Shown here piece by piece: positions 55,105 to 63,885 of a stretch of DNA of 64,000 nt. The translations under genes and the position numbers were made by a program. The notes below the pieces were generated by a model that did no database searches, was not told the DNA's origin, and was given only the letters and a program-made list of their open reading frames with translations. Position 1 is the stretch's first letter. Each line of letters begins with the position of its first letter. The DNA is from Gammaproteobacteria bacterium (GTDB taxonomy: Bacteria; Pseudomonadota; Gammaproteobacteria; Steroidobacterales; Steroidobacteraceae), in NCBI GenBank assembly GCA_028293765.1, contig JAQGOG010000057.1, positions 102,342-166,341 of the forward strand. The letters are read 5' to 3'.

Positions 55105-56499
55105 ATGACTCGCGCCGCCACCAAAATACGCTCTACCCCGAAATCCCGCTCCGCGCCGCAATCCGCGCCAGTGACTCCAAAACGCGCCCCAAAGGTCGGC
55201 TTCGTCAGCCTGGGCTGTCCCAAGGCGCTCGTCGACTCCGAGCGGATCCTCACGCACCTGCGCGCCGAAGGATACGAAGTCGCTCCGACTTACGAGGCCG
55301 CCGACGTAGTGATAGTGAACACCTGCGGCTTCATCGACGCGGCGGTCGATGAATCGCTCGATGCTATCGGAGAGGCTCTCGAGCAGAACGGACGCGTGAT
55401 CGTTACCGGGTGCCTCGGCGCGAAGCCGGAGCGCATTCTCGAACGCCATCCCCGCGTGCTCAAAGTGACCGGACCGCACGCCTACGAGGACGTATTGAAC
55501 GCCGTCCACGAACACTTGCCGCCGCAACACGATCCGTTCTTCGATCTGCTGCCGCCCCAGGGCGTGCGGCTGACTCCCCGCCACTACGCTTATCTCAAGA
55601 TCTCAGAAGGCTGCAACAACAAGTGCAGCTTCTGCATCATCCCGGACATGCGCGGGAAGCTCGCGAGCCGGCGCATCGACGACGTGTTGCGCGAAGGCGA
55701 GAGACTCGTGAAAGCCGGCGTCAAAGAGTTGCTCGTGATCTCGCAGGATACGAGCGCGTACGGAGCTGACATCCGCTACGCGACCGGCACCTGGCGCGAC
55801 GAGACCTATCAAACCCGCTTCATCGACCTTGCCCGCGGCCTGGGTTCGCTGGGTGCGTGGGTGCGGATGCACTACGTCTATCCGTATCCGCACGTCGATG
55901 AAGTCATTCCACTCATGGCGGAGCGACGCATCCTTCCTTATCTCGATATCCCGTTTCAGCATGGCAGCCCGAGCGTACTCAAGCGGATGCGCCGTCCGGC
56001 ACATTCAGTAAACACGCTCGCGCGCATCCGCGCCTGGCGGAAAGGATGTCCGGATCTCGTGATCCGCAGTACCTTCATTGTCGGATTTCCCGGCGAGACG
56101 GAGACTGAGTTCGAAGAGTTGCTCGCCTGGATGGACGAGGCACAGCTCGATCGCGTCGGCTGCTTCAAATACTCGCCCGTGGACGGCGCGACCGCCAACG
56201 CGCTTCCCGATCACGTTCCGCCGGCAGTACAGGAAGAGCGCCGGATACGTTTTATGGAACGCGCAGCGACCATAAGCGCCGGGCGGCTCGCCGCTCGCGT
56301 GGGTCGCCGCATGCGAGTGCTTGTGGATTCCGTTGAAAAGAACGTCGCGATCGCCCGGAGCGAAGCCGACGCGCCAGAGATCGATGGCGTGGTCCGGATC
56401 AAGGGCGGCAAGACTCTCAAGCCCGGCGATTGGGCGGACGTGGAGATTACTTCGGCCGACGCGTACGACCTGCACGCCCGGCAGGTTTCGGCGCCGTAA
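55105..56499 (+). CDS. rimO: Ribosomal protein S12 methylthiotransferase RimO
   Basis: Radical-SAM enzyme that methylthiolates Asp89 of ribosomal protein S12. The N-terminal UPF0004 domain binds a [4Fe-4S] cluster with Cys38, Cys74 and Cys103 ([26 protein letters not shown]). The radical-SAM cluster motif is CNNKCSFC (170-177), and the C-terminal TRAM domain is about 395-460. 464 residues, longer than usual (about 440) because of a basic Ser/Pro-rich N-terminal extension of about 25 residues. Confidence 0.96.
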   Translation: MTRAATKIRSTPKSRSAPQSAPVTPKRAPKVGFVSLGCPKALVDSERILTHLRAEGYEVAPTYEAADVVIVNTCGFIDAAVDESLDAIGEALEQNGRVIVTGCLGAKPERILERHPRVLKVTGPHAYEDVLNAVHEHLPPQHDPFFDLLPPQGVRLTPRHYAYLKISEGCNNKCSFCIIPDMRGKLASRRIDDVLREGERLVKAGVKELLVISQDTSAYGADIRYATGTWRDETYQTRFIDLARGLGSLGAWVRMHYVYPYPHVDEVIPLMAERRILPYLDIPFQHGSPSVLKRMRRPAHSVNTLARIRAWRKGCPDLVIRSTFIVGFPGETETEFEELLAWMDEAQLDRVGCFKYSPVDGATANALPDHVPPAVQEERRIRFMERAATISAGRLAARVGRRMRVLVDSVEKNVAIARSEADAPEIDGVVRIKGGKTLKPGDWADVEITSADAYDLHARQVSAP

Positions 56500-56536
56500 C
56501 ACAGGCCTGCAGCATTACGTCCGGGGCCTCGCTGTC

Positions 56537-57376
56537 ATGAGTGAAACCATCGACATTGATGCCTATCTGCGGCGGATTGGTTACACCGGGCCGCGGGCGG
56601 CGACGCTCGAGACACTGTGCGCCATCCATCTGCGTCACCCGCTGGCGATTCCATTCGAGAACCTCGATCCGCTGCTGAAGCGGCCCATGCATCTAGATCC
56701 GCCGGCTCTCGAACGCAAGATGCTGCACGAGGGGCGCGGTGGCTGGTGTTACGAGCAGAATCTCCTGCTGAGCCATGCACTGCGGTCTCTCGGTTTTTGC
56801 GTAACCGGCCACGCCGCACGGGTCATGTACGGCGCTCCTGAAGGCGTGATCAGACCGCGCACTCACATGCTCCTGCGCATCGATCTGGCCGAAGTGGCGT
56901 ACGTCGCTGACGTCGGTTTTGGCGGCCTGACTTTGACGACACCCTTGCGGCTGATCCCCGACATCGAACAAACGACGGCTCACGAGACGTTCCGCCTCTT
57001 GAAATCAGACGGCGATTTCGTCCTGCAGGCGCATGTACAGAACACGTGGAAACCCCTGTACAGCTTCGACCTGCAACCGCAGTACCTCCCCGACTACGAA
57101 CTGTCGAACTGGTATCTCGCGAACCACCCCGAATCGCCGTTCGTGAACGACCTCATGGCCGCCCGGGTAGCGCCCGACCGGCGCTATGGCTTGTTCAACA
57201 ACAAGCTGTCCATACACTACCTGCATGGCAACTCAGAGCAACGCACTCTCGCCAGCGTCGCGGAGTTGCGGGACACGCTTTTGAATACGTTCACTATCCG
57301 GGTACCCGATGATCCGGGACTGGATGCGGCGCTGGCTCGCCTGATCCGCGAGCGCCCGGCACTGCGGCTCACATGA
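56537..57376 (+). CDS. Arylamine N-acetyltransferase
   Basis: 279 residues. The catalytic triad is visible: Cys71 in RGGWCYEQN, His110 in RTHMLLR and Asp125 in VADVGFGG. N-terminal IPFENLD also matches. It acetylates aromatic amines from acetyl-CoA; natural role unknown. The ATG at 56537 is chosen because homologues start just before DIDAYLRRIGYTG; an upstream start would lie in rimO. Confidence 0.94.
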   Translation: MSETIDIDAYLRRIGYTGPRAATLETLCAIHLRHPLAIPFENLDPLLKRPMHLDPPALERKMLHEGRGGWCYEQNLLLSHALRSLGFCVTGHAARVMYGAPEGVIRPRTHMLLRIDLAEVAYVADVGFGGLTLTTPLRLIPDIEQTTAHETFRLLKSDGDFVLQAHVQNTWKPLYSFDLQPQYLPDYELSNWYLANHPESPFVNDLMAARVAPDRRYGLFNNKLSIHYLHGNSEQRTLASVAELRDTLLNTFTIRVPDDPGLDAALARLIRERPALRLT

Positions 57377-57469
57377 ATGACCGGGTTGACTGCCATCGCT
57401 CGGTCGCAATGGGAATCGATCTCCACGGTGTGCCCAATTTCGCTGGCTGCGAATGAATTCGACCCCAGG

Positions 57470-58234
57470 TCAGCGGCAGGAACTGCTATTCAACAACGAA
57501 GTAACTGTTAGTCTCCATTGGCTGGCATCGTTGCCGTTAAAGAGGCTTCCATCGATATCAGCCGCATGCAGGACATTGCCAGAATAAATCACGATCCTGT
57601 TGAATGCGGAATCAACCGAGTGCGTCCGTTCAAATAAAGCATTGCTGCCGTTTGTATATTCTTGCGCGGGCGGGCCAAGATTCTTCATGTTGCGATTCAG
57701 GGAAGTTTTGTAATTGTTTTCATTAGCGTCGTTTATCTTTTCATAGCCGGTCGTTCTATGCCGATAGAACGAAGTTCCGCAATGGGCGCGATCGAAAAGA
57801 TAAATGACGGCAGCGAATACTCCCGGATCGCTGGAATCGTAGTGCGGAATTCGTTGCAGAGGCAGTAAATTCGCGCGGCTTTTGTTGACAATGGAAAAGA
57901 AGCTGACGTCATCGTATATATGGCAGCTTTCTTCCAACACGCCTGTACGGTGAAGCGTCCGGGTGAGCCATGCGTGCAAGGGCTGTGAGAATTCTGCTGG
58001 CACTCGAGCGCGTACACCGGGATATAGATTGCCGTCGTCTGCGCCGAATTCAAGACCGAGTCCGAATTCAGCCAACCGCTGTGGGCGCAGGAGCACGTTA
58101 TCCGCCACGGTCACTGCGATAGGGCACTCTCCAACACGAGCCGAGCTGACACTCGCGTTCGGATTGAACGCGAACATGCCTTCATCGTGTTCGCTGCCGC
58201 TCATGAATTCAGTATTCCAGACAGCAACTCTCAT
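57470..58234 (-). CDS. DUF6445-like protein with a 2-oxoglutarate/iron-oxygenase residue pattern
   Basis: 254 residues. I see HxD (His131, Asp133 in RIPHYDSSDPG), a later His (His223 in NVLHAADID) and Arg241 (QWRLTV), the order and spacing expected of non-haem Fe(II)/2-oxoglutarate oxygenases. GTSFYRHRTTGYE between them is also typical of this family. Proteins of this kind are often found with TonB receptors and halogenases. Enzymatic activity is inferred. The start overlaps the SapC stop by 4 bases. The region is lower in GC than most of the window. Confidence 0.75.
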   Translation of the reverse strand: MRVAVWNTEFMSGSEHDEGMFAFNPNASVSSARVGECPIAVTVADNVLLRPQRLAEFGLGLEFGADDGNLYPGVRARVPAEFSQPLHAWLTRTLHRTGVLEESCHIYDDVSFFSIVNKSRANLLPLQRIPHYDSSDPGVFAAVIYLFDRAHCGTSFYRHRTTGYEKINDANENNYKTSLNRNMKNLGPPAQEYTNGSNALFERTHSVDSAFNRIVIYSGNVLHAADIDGSLFNGNDASQWRLTVTSLLNSSSCR

Positions 58235-58974
58235 TTCTCATTGTTGCGCCAGGCGCGATTGAGCGATTCCCTCTCATTCCTGAGACGGATGAGGTTGTAT
58301 ATCTGACCGGTGGAAATAATTACAGAATAAACCAAATCCATGAGCCCTTCATCCCATAACATTCCAACCTTGTCCTTGTCGAGGGATCTGAAGCGATTTT
58401 CATCTATGCTATACAACCCCTCGACATACAACGATTTTCCATCTTCAAGCACAATATCCAGCACAATCGGACTGAGAAGATCCAGAGATAAAACCGTATC
58501 GATGAGGCTACTGGTCCGTTTTTGACCGTCAACCAGCTCACCAACGATAGCTAATATTTCTCTTAAATATTGTGAATCGCTCCCGTCGGCGTCAACTATG
58601 GATTTTTGACCAGCAGCGGTGAGGCACGGACTTTCAATATCTATGCACAGAACATTGTCGTTCGCGCCGCTCGCAGGATCGGCCGTTCCGACAAAGAATG
58701 GCCGACGCCGTATGTTCAACGGAAGATAGGCAACATCCATTTTCGTTCCGGACCAGAACAGGTTTTCTTCTGGTTCCAGGCCATTCAGAACAAAACAGGC
58801 GAAGCGGCCCGTCTCGGGGTTTTTTGCGAAGACGAGCGGATATTGCGTCGCCGCTTTGCGAAATTCGCTCGCCACGACGGGTATCAGATGCTGCCTGGCG
58901 GCGGACGCCTCGGCCAGGGCGGGATTTATCTTCAGTCCGGAATGTTCCGCGCGCGATAGCTCGACCAGGTGCAT
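58231..58974 (-). CDS. SapC-family protein
   Basis: 247 residues of the SapC type (PF07277 by memory): HLVELSRAEHSGLKINPALA, HLIPVVASEFRKAATQYPLV, VYEL-like segments are absent but FFVGTADPASGANDNVLCID and LLSPIVLDIVLEDGKSLYVE match. The name comes from S-layer studies, but homologues in TonB-receptor loci are of unknown function. The ATG at 58974 follows AGAGGA by 9 bases. Between the halogenase (22 bases upstream) and the DUF6445-like gene. Confidence 0.82.
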   Translation of the reverse strand: MHLVELSRAEHSGLKINPALAEASAARQHLIPVVASEFRKAATQYPLVFAKNPETGRFACFVLNGLEPEENLFWSGTKMDVAYLPLNIRRRPFFVGTADPASGANDNVLCIDIESPCLTAAGQKSIVDADGSDSQYLREILAIVGELVDGQKRTSSLIDTVLSLDLLSPIVLDIVLEDGKSLYVEGLYSIDENRFRSLDKDKVGMLWDEGLMDLVYSVIISTGQIYNLIRLRNERESLNRAWRNNEK

Positions 58975-58996
58975 GTCAATAAATCCTCTGAATGTT

Positions 58997-60550
58997 TTAG
59001 ATCCTTTGCAAGCCAAACTCTCTTATCTTGCTGATGAGATGGCGATTATTCGGCAGCGTTTTCGTCCATTTGGCCTTCAGGCTCTCATTGCGCGCAAACG
59101 CCTGCTCGACGGCGCGCGCATGACGATTCGGCTCCCGCTCCGACGTATCCATTCTGAAGCCCATGCCAAACAGGACATATTGATAACTCGCGGCGGGAAA
59201 CATTTCGTTGTTGCTCGTAAAATCCTGATCGCCGGGCGCTCGGTAGCGCCAGAGCTCGATCTGCTCTTTCAGGCTGTCAGGAATGCTCGCGGGAGCGCGG
59301 TTATCGATCCAGAACCGCGAGTCCTCGCGCTTGCTGAGGATATAGTGAAGCTTGAGAAAATCGATGATCCGATCCCAGCGATATTGCGTCGTCTCGTTGA
59401 AACGTTTAGCGATAATGTCCATCGTCTCGCGCGTGGCCGGCATCATTGCGCCGATCATTTCTGCAGAAAGCTCGATCAGCACCAGCGCGGACGCCTCGAG
59501 CGGCTCCAGGAAGCCGCCAGCGAGACCGACGGCCACACAATTGCCCTGCCAGAATGTCCGGCGGTGCCCGGCATGGATCTTGATTTCCCTGGGTTGCAGC
59601 GCTCGGTGTTTCTCGCCGACATACGCTTGCAGTTCGTCGAGCGCGGCATCGGCGGTAGTATGACTACTCGAAAATACATAGCCCACGCCCCGGCGGCTCT
59701 GTAGCCCGATGTCCCAGATCCAACCGTGTTTCTGCGCGGTCGATACCGTATGCGGAACGATATCGCTGTCCTCGGCGTCGTAGGGCACTTGTACGGCCAA
59801 GGCGCGATCGATGAACAGCACGTCGCTGCAATCGACGAAGGGGACACCCATCGTTTCGCCCAGCAGCAGCGACCTGAACCCAGAGCAGTCGATGAAGAGG
59901 TCGCCATCGAGTTGGCCCGACTTGCTCGTCTCCAGATAGGCGATGTCACCCGTCTCGCTTCTGATCACCCTTGTCACGTCGTCTACGACATGATCGACGC
60001 CGAGCCGGTTGACGCAATGATCGCGAATGAACGAAACGAAGCGCCCGGCGTCCAGATGATAGGCGTAGTTGGCGATCCCGGCATATTCGGGAGAGGTGAT
60101 GAGCTTAGGCGCGAGTCCGAGCTCGCATAGTGCTTCCTGGTAACTGACCGCATTGGAGAAGGAAGGAGCGCCCTGGCGCTGTTCCGAATATTCCATCCAG
60201 GCCGATGCCAGATCCAGACTCGGAAAACCTTCGGGCAGCACCAGTGGATGATAATAGAAGTCCGCTGGGTCGCCGGTTACCCAGCGCGCAAACTTGGCCC
60301 CTTGCTTGAATGAGGTATTGCATTCGCGGAAAAAATCGGTTTCCGAAATGCCCATTCTTTTCAGTGTCGTACGCATCGTCGGCCAGGTACCTTCGCCGAC
60401 GCCTATCGTGCCGATCGTATCGCTCTCGATCAGCTTGATGCGGATGCCGTGCCCGTCTTCCGAGCGGTGGCGCGCGGCGATGATCCCGGCTGTGAGCCAT
60501 CCTGCGGTGCCGCCGCCCACGATGCATATCGATCGAATCACATGCGCCAT
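58997..60550 (-). CDS. Flavin-dependent (tryptophan-type) halogenase
   Basis: 517 residues. FAD motif GGGTAGWLTAG (12-22), the conserved Lys82 in CNTSFKQGAKF, and the Glu of FLEPLEAS (Glu352), where PrnA has its catalytic Glu. The canonical WxWxIP reads WIWDIG (277-282), a form I associate with the branch linked to TonB receptors. Expected chemistry is FADH2-dependent chlorination or bromination through HOX; substrate unknown and no flavin reductase is adjacent. The ATG at 60550 has GGGGA 9 bases upstream; a TTG at 60571 is an alternative. Confidence 0.9.
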   Translation of the reverse strand: MAHVIRSICIVGGGTAGWLTAGIIAARHRSEDGHGIRIKLIESDTIGTIGVGEGTWPTMRTTLKRMGISETDFFRECNTSFKQGAKFARWVTGDPADFYYHPLVLPEGFPSLDLASAWMEYSEQRQGAPSFSNAVSYQEALCELGLAPKLITSPEYAGIANYAYHLDAGRFVSFIRDHCVNRLGVDHVVDDVTRVIRSETGDIAYLETSKSGQLDGDLFIDCSGFRSLLLGETMGVPFVDCSDVLFIDRALAVQVPYDAEDSDIVPHTVSTAQKHGWIWDIGLQSRRGVGYVFSSSHTTADAALDELQAYVGEKHRALQPREIKIHAGHRRTFWQGNCVAVGLAGGFLEPLEASALVLIELSAEMIGAMMPATRETMDIIAKRFNETTQYRWDRIIDFLKLHYILSKREDSRFWIDNRAPASIPDSLKEQIELWRYRAPGDQDFTSNNEMFPAASYQYVLFGMGFRMDTSEREPNRHARAVEQAFARNESLKAKWTKTLPNNRHLISKIREFGLQRI

Positions 60551-60656
60551 AGCCAATTTCCCCGCGGACAATTCGTTGCCAGCCTCGATTCGTCAATCTT
60601 AGGTAGCGGCCCGACGCGGAGATCGTAGCGCCAATAGCGCGGCAAGGAGAATCGAA

Positions 60657-60688
60657 TTGCCGGGGACAATGACTTGCGTCCCCGGCAA
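60657..60688 (-). terminator. Hairpin between the TonB receptor and halogenase genes
   Basis: Perfect 11-bp stem TTGCCGGGGAC / GTCCCCGGCAA with a 10-base loop, just after the receptor stop and 107 bases before the halogenase start. Could terminate or attenuate read-through so the receptor is made in excess, or stabilise the receptor mRNA. Confidence 0.6.
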
Positions 60689-60701
60689 CCCACGCAGCAG
60701 T

Positions 60702-63587
60702 TCAGAAGCCGGCGCGAAAACCCAACTTGATTCTAAGCCCGCTATCCTCGGCATAGAGAAACTGGTTCTGATAATAGGCGTATTTCAGTACCGGGGTATT
60801 CGTCAGGTTGGCGCCTTCGGCGAAGACCGCGAAATTTTTGCTGATGTGATAAGTCGCGCTCGCATCCAGCTGGTAACGCGACCGGACCTGGGTCACCGCC
60901 TGTCCGGCGCCGTTGAGCGGCGGCGGCGAGAGGTACTGCAGGAAGGTATCGCGCCAGTTTACCGCCGCCCGAGCCTCAAACGAGTGCTTATCGTAGAACA
61001 CCACGGCGTTGGCCGAGTTGGATAGGCCGGTAAGCGCGAACTTGTTGCTGAGATCGGCCGGGTTCAGCTTTTTGTCGCTGGTCGCCAGCGTACCGTTGAG
61101 TTGGACACCAAAGCCGGTCTCTCCAAACGAATGCTGAATCGCGGCTTCCTCCCCGGTTACGACCGCACTTGGCCCATTCTGGGGAGCCGTAACGGTGAAT
61201 TGCGCCGGCAGTCCCGTGCCAGGATCGATCAGCGGCGCCTTGGAGGCATTGTTGACCGGCCCGGTTGTTTGATTCAAGACAATGAAATTACTGACGTTTT
61301 TGTAGAAAAAGCCGAGTGAGACGTAGTTTGATTGGCCGTAGTAATATTCCAACGAGAGATCCAGATTGTTGGATCTGAAAGGCTTCAGGTCAGGATTTCC
61401 GCTGGCAGCGGCGAAATTTCCCGGCCGCAACGTCACCAGAGTGGTCACCGGGGAAAGCTGCTCGAGCGTCGGACGCGTCATCGTCTCCGAAGCGGCAAAT
61501 CGCGCGATGAAAGCATCGGTCAAATCCCACCTGAACGACATCGTCGGCAGAATGTCCGTGTAGTGGGTCGAGCCCGAGACCGTGGTCGTACCAGAAGTTG
61601 ACACCCCATATTGCGTAGCGTCGTTGGCCAGCTTCGTCAGCGCAACGAACTGCGTGGCCAAGCCGCTGATGTCCGCTACCGTATTCTCGACGCGCACGCC
61701 GACCACGCTGGTGAAACGCTTTCCGGCAAGACTGCCGGCGAACTCCGCGTCCAAATAGCCGCCAAAGACTCGTTCGATGACGACCGAATTGTTGACTCTG
61801 GGCGGCGCGAAGGTGAACCCCGGGGTGGTTACGCCCTGTTCATTGGTGATTGCATTGAATAATTGCTGGCCGTTGAATGTGAGCCATTGCGTCGTCAGGC
61901 GATTCGAGCCACTTACGCCGGAGAGGAAATCGCTGCCGGCGTTGAACACGCCAATCGGAACACTCGAGGGCGCCGGATTATTGTAGCCGCAGGTCGCGCA
62001 GCCCGTCCCGCCATCGTTCGAATACAGCGACGTGTCCTTCTTGTCTCGCGAAAAGAAGCCGCCCCAGCGAAGATTGGCCAGGCCCTCGGTCGGGCTGTCG
62101 CCTTTGTAGGTGAAGTCGGCGTGCAGCTGACCCACCTTATCCTCGACACCGTAGCCTCGATAAAGCATGACATGTTCGAAAAGCGGATGCGTACCACCCG
62201 CCACACCGGCATTCGGGCCGCTTGCGGGAACGACAAAGCCGCTCGTGTAGGGCAGAATCGAACCGTCCGACTGATAGCGAATCGTCTGCCCGCTATAGCC
62301 GAGCAAGGCGAGTTCGCTCTCTGCGCCACCGTTCGGGTCTTCCTTGGCGCTGGAGTAACTGCCGTCGAGACTAAGGTTCACGCGATCCGATATGTTCCAG
62401 TTCGCGTTGAGACCGGAAGCGACCAGGTCCGTCTTCTTGTCGAATTTCTTGTCGTGGAAGTCGGATGCCATGCCGACCCCCTGCGTCAAATCGGTTGCGG
62501 TCCCATTGGCGTCGGTGACGACGTTACTCAGGTTGGATGGGGTAAACCAGTGCCCGAACGACCGCGCGTCGGTCGTGTTCGTGAACCTGGAATACAGCGT
62601 GTCGGACGTTAGCGTCAGGTTGTCGCTGGGCCTGTATTGCAGGACCAAGGTACCGCCAATACGCTCGCGATCCTCGAACGTCACCTTGTTGTCGAAATTC
62701 TGAGGAACGAACAGATTACCCTGCGGATTGCTCGCGGTTTTCGCCACCCCGGCGCCACCGTTGATCGCCGAAGCCGGAGTGCCGCCGTTGACGATCCAGC
62801 CATCGGTCTGCGCCTGATTGAGCCTGTCTTTGCGTCGTTGATAACTGCCCGAAAGCAGCGCGCCGAATTGCCCGTCGGCGAACGTGTCGCTGACGAGGAA
62901 CGAGGCCTCGGGCGCAGACTTGCTCGAATTTTTTTCGTAGTTCTCATCGACCGAACCGGAGAACTTGAAGCCGGGGTAATCGAAGGGTCGAGCCGTCTTG
63001 ATGTTGACAGTCGAACCGACCCCCCCGGACTGCAGGCGTGCCGTCGATGACTTATAAACCTCTACTCCGGAAACGAGTTCGGATGCGAGGGTGTCGAACG
63101 AGAAAGCTCGCCCGCTGGCCTGGCTGGGGTCGGTAGGTGTGGCGATTTGCCGGCCGTTGACCAATACCGTATTAAATTCCGGCCCGAATCCGCGAACCGT
63201 GATAAATGCGCCTTCCCCGCCCGAGCGGTCAATGGAAACGCCAGTGATGCGCTGCAGCGACTCCGCCAGATTCGTGTCGGGCAACTTGCCGATATCCTCA
63301 GGCGCGATCGCATCGACGATCCCCAGCGAATTACGTTTGATCGCGCGTGCGGTGGTTATGCTGGAGCGAATGCCACTGACAACGACTTCGGCCAGTGAGT
63401 CGCCGTTCTGCGCATCCGTTGTGGGCGTCTTGTTCTGCGCCGCGGCGGCTGATGGCTCAGAGTTTGCCGCACCGGTGCCATCCTGCGCCACCGCGCCGGT
63501 CGCTGCCATCATGGCCCAACAGGAAGCCGAACCATAGCCCAGCGCCGCCCTGATTGCCGCCCGGATCGCCGCCCTCGTGGTCGTCAT
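60702..63587 (-). CDS. TonB-dependent outer-membrane receptor
   Basis: 961 residues. A signal peptide ending AVA (about 1-34); TonB box-like LAEVVVSG; plug domain with EDIGKLPDTNLAESLQRITG, SIDRSGGEGAFITVRGFGPE and NTVLVNGRQIATP, the Xanthomonas/Caulobacter-type receptor pattern; a 22-strand type barrel ending LRIKLGFRAGF with a terminal Phe. The ATG at 63587 has a run of G 7 bases upstream and is preferred over the ATG at 63593. It probably imports a scarce large substrate. Divergent from the lacI-type gene. Confidence 0.93.
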   Translation of the reverse strand: MTTTRAAIRAAIRAALGYGSASCWAMMAATGAVAQDGTGAANSEPSAAAAQNKTPTTDAQNGDSLAEVVVSGIRSSITTARAIKRNSLGIVDAIAPEDIGKLPDTNLAESLQRITGVSIDRSGGEGAFITVRGFGPEFNTVLVNGRQIATPTDPSQASGRAFSFDTLASELVSGVEVYKSSTARLQSGGVGSTVNIKTARPFDYPGFKFSGSVDENYEKNSSKSAPEASFLVSDTFADGQFGALLSGSYQRRKDRLNQAQTDGWIVNGGTPASAINGGAGVAKTASNPQGNLFVPQNFDNKVTFEDRERIGGTLVLQYRPSDNLTLTSDTLYSRFTNTTDARSFGHWFTPSNLSNVVTDANGTATDLTQGVGMASDFHDKKFDKKTDLVASGLNANWNISDRVNLSLDGSYSSAKEDPNGGAESELALLGYSGQTIRYQSDGSILPYTSGFVVPASGPNAGVAGGTHPLFEHVMLYRGYGVEDKVGQLHADFTYKGDSPTEGLANLRWGGFFSRDKKDTSLYSNDGGTGCATCGYNNPAPSSVPIGVFNAGSDFLSGVSGSNRLTTQWLTFNGQQLFNAITNEQGVTTPGFTFAPPRVNNSVVIERVFGGYLDAEFAGSLAGKRFTSVVGVRVENTVADISGLATQFVALTKLANDATQYGVSTSGTTTVSGSTHYTDILPTMSFRWDLTDAFIARFAASETMTRPTLEQLSPVTTLVTLRPGNFAAASGNPDLKPFRSNNLDLSLEYYYGQSNYVSLGFFYKNVSNFIVLNQTTGPVNNASKAPLIDPGTGLPAQFTVTAPQNGPSAVVTGEEAAIQHSFGETGFGVQLNGTLATSDKKLNPADLSNKFALTGLSNSANAVVFYDKHSFEARAAVNWRDTFLQYLSPPPLNGAGQAVTQVRSRYQLDASATYHISKNFAVFAEGANLTNTPVLKYAYYQNQFLYAEDSGLRIKLGFRAGF

Positions 63588-63885
63588 TGTCATTCCCCCC
63601 CCATGCAAGCTGCGCCTGACGGCGCGGCAATTGTACCGAAACGCGCACGACACAAACGAAGCACGGTCAGGACCGCGAACCGGACGAACGGGGGAAGTCT
63701 TTGAGCGTCACATCAGCGACGATTTCATAACGTCGCCGGCGCCGCTCGGCGGCCGTCCCTCTCCATCTTCGGTCGCCTAGGCAGGCCTGGCGGCTTCTGT
63801 GTGGGAATTGTTGCGGATCGGATTTAAGATAACAATCACAAATTTTTTCATTTTGCTACTCTCGGCGCTACAGAGGGAGGAAAGT
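63588..63885. promoter_or_regulatory. Divergent control region of receptor and LacI-type genes
   Basis: 298 bases between the two starts. The AT-rich part (63800-63860) should contain the regulator's promoter. ATTGTT (63807-63812) and AACAAT (63831-63836) form a weak 6-bp inverted repeat, not a convincing LacI operator. GAGGGAGGAAAG just before 63886 is the regulator's ribosome site. Confidence 0.5.

Noticed and set aside
63807..63836. ATTGTT...AACAAT as a LacI operator
   Set aside because: 6-bp arms with an 18-base spacer and no central CG; too weak to call.
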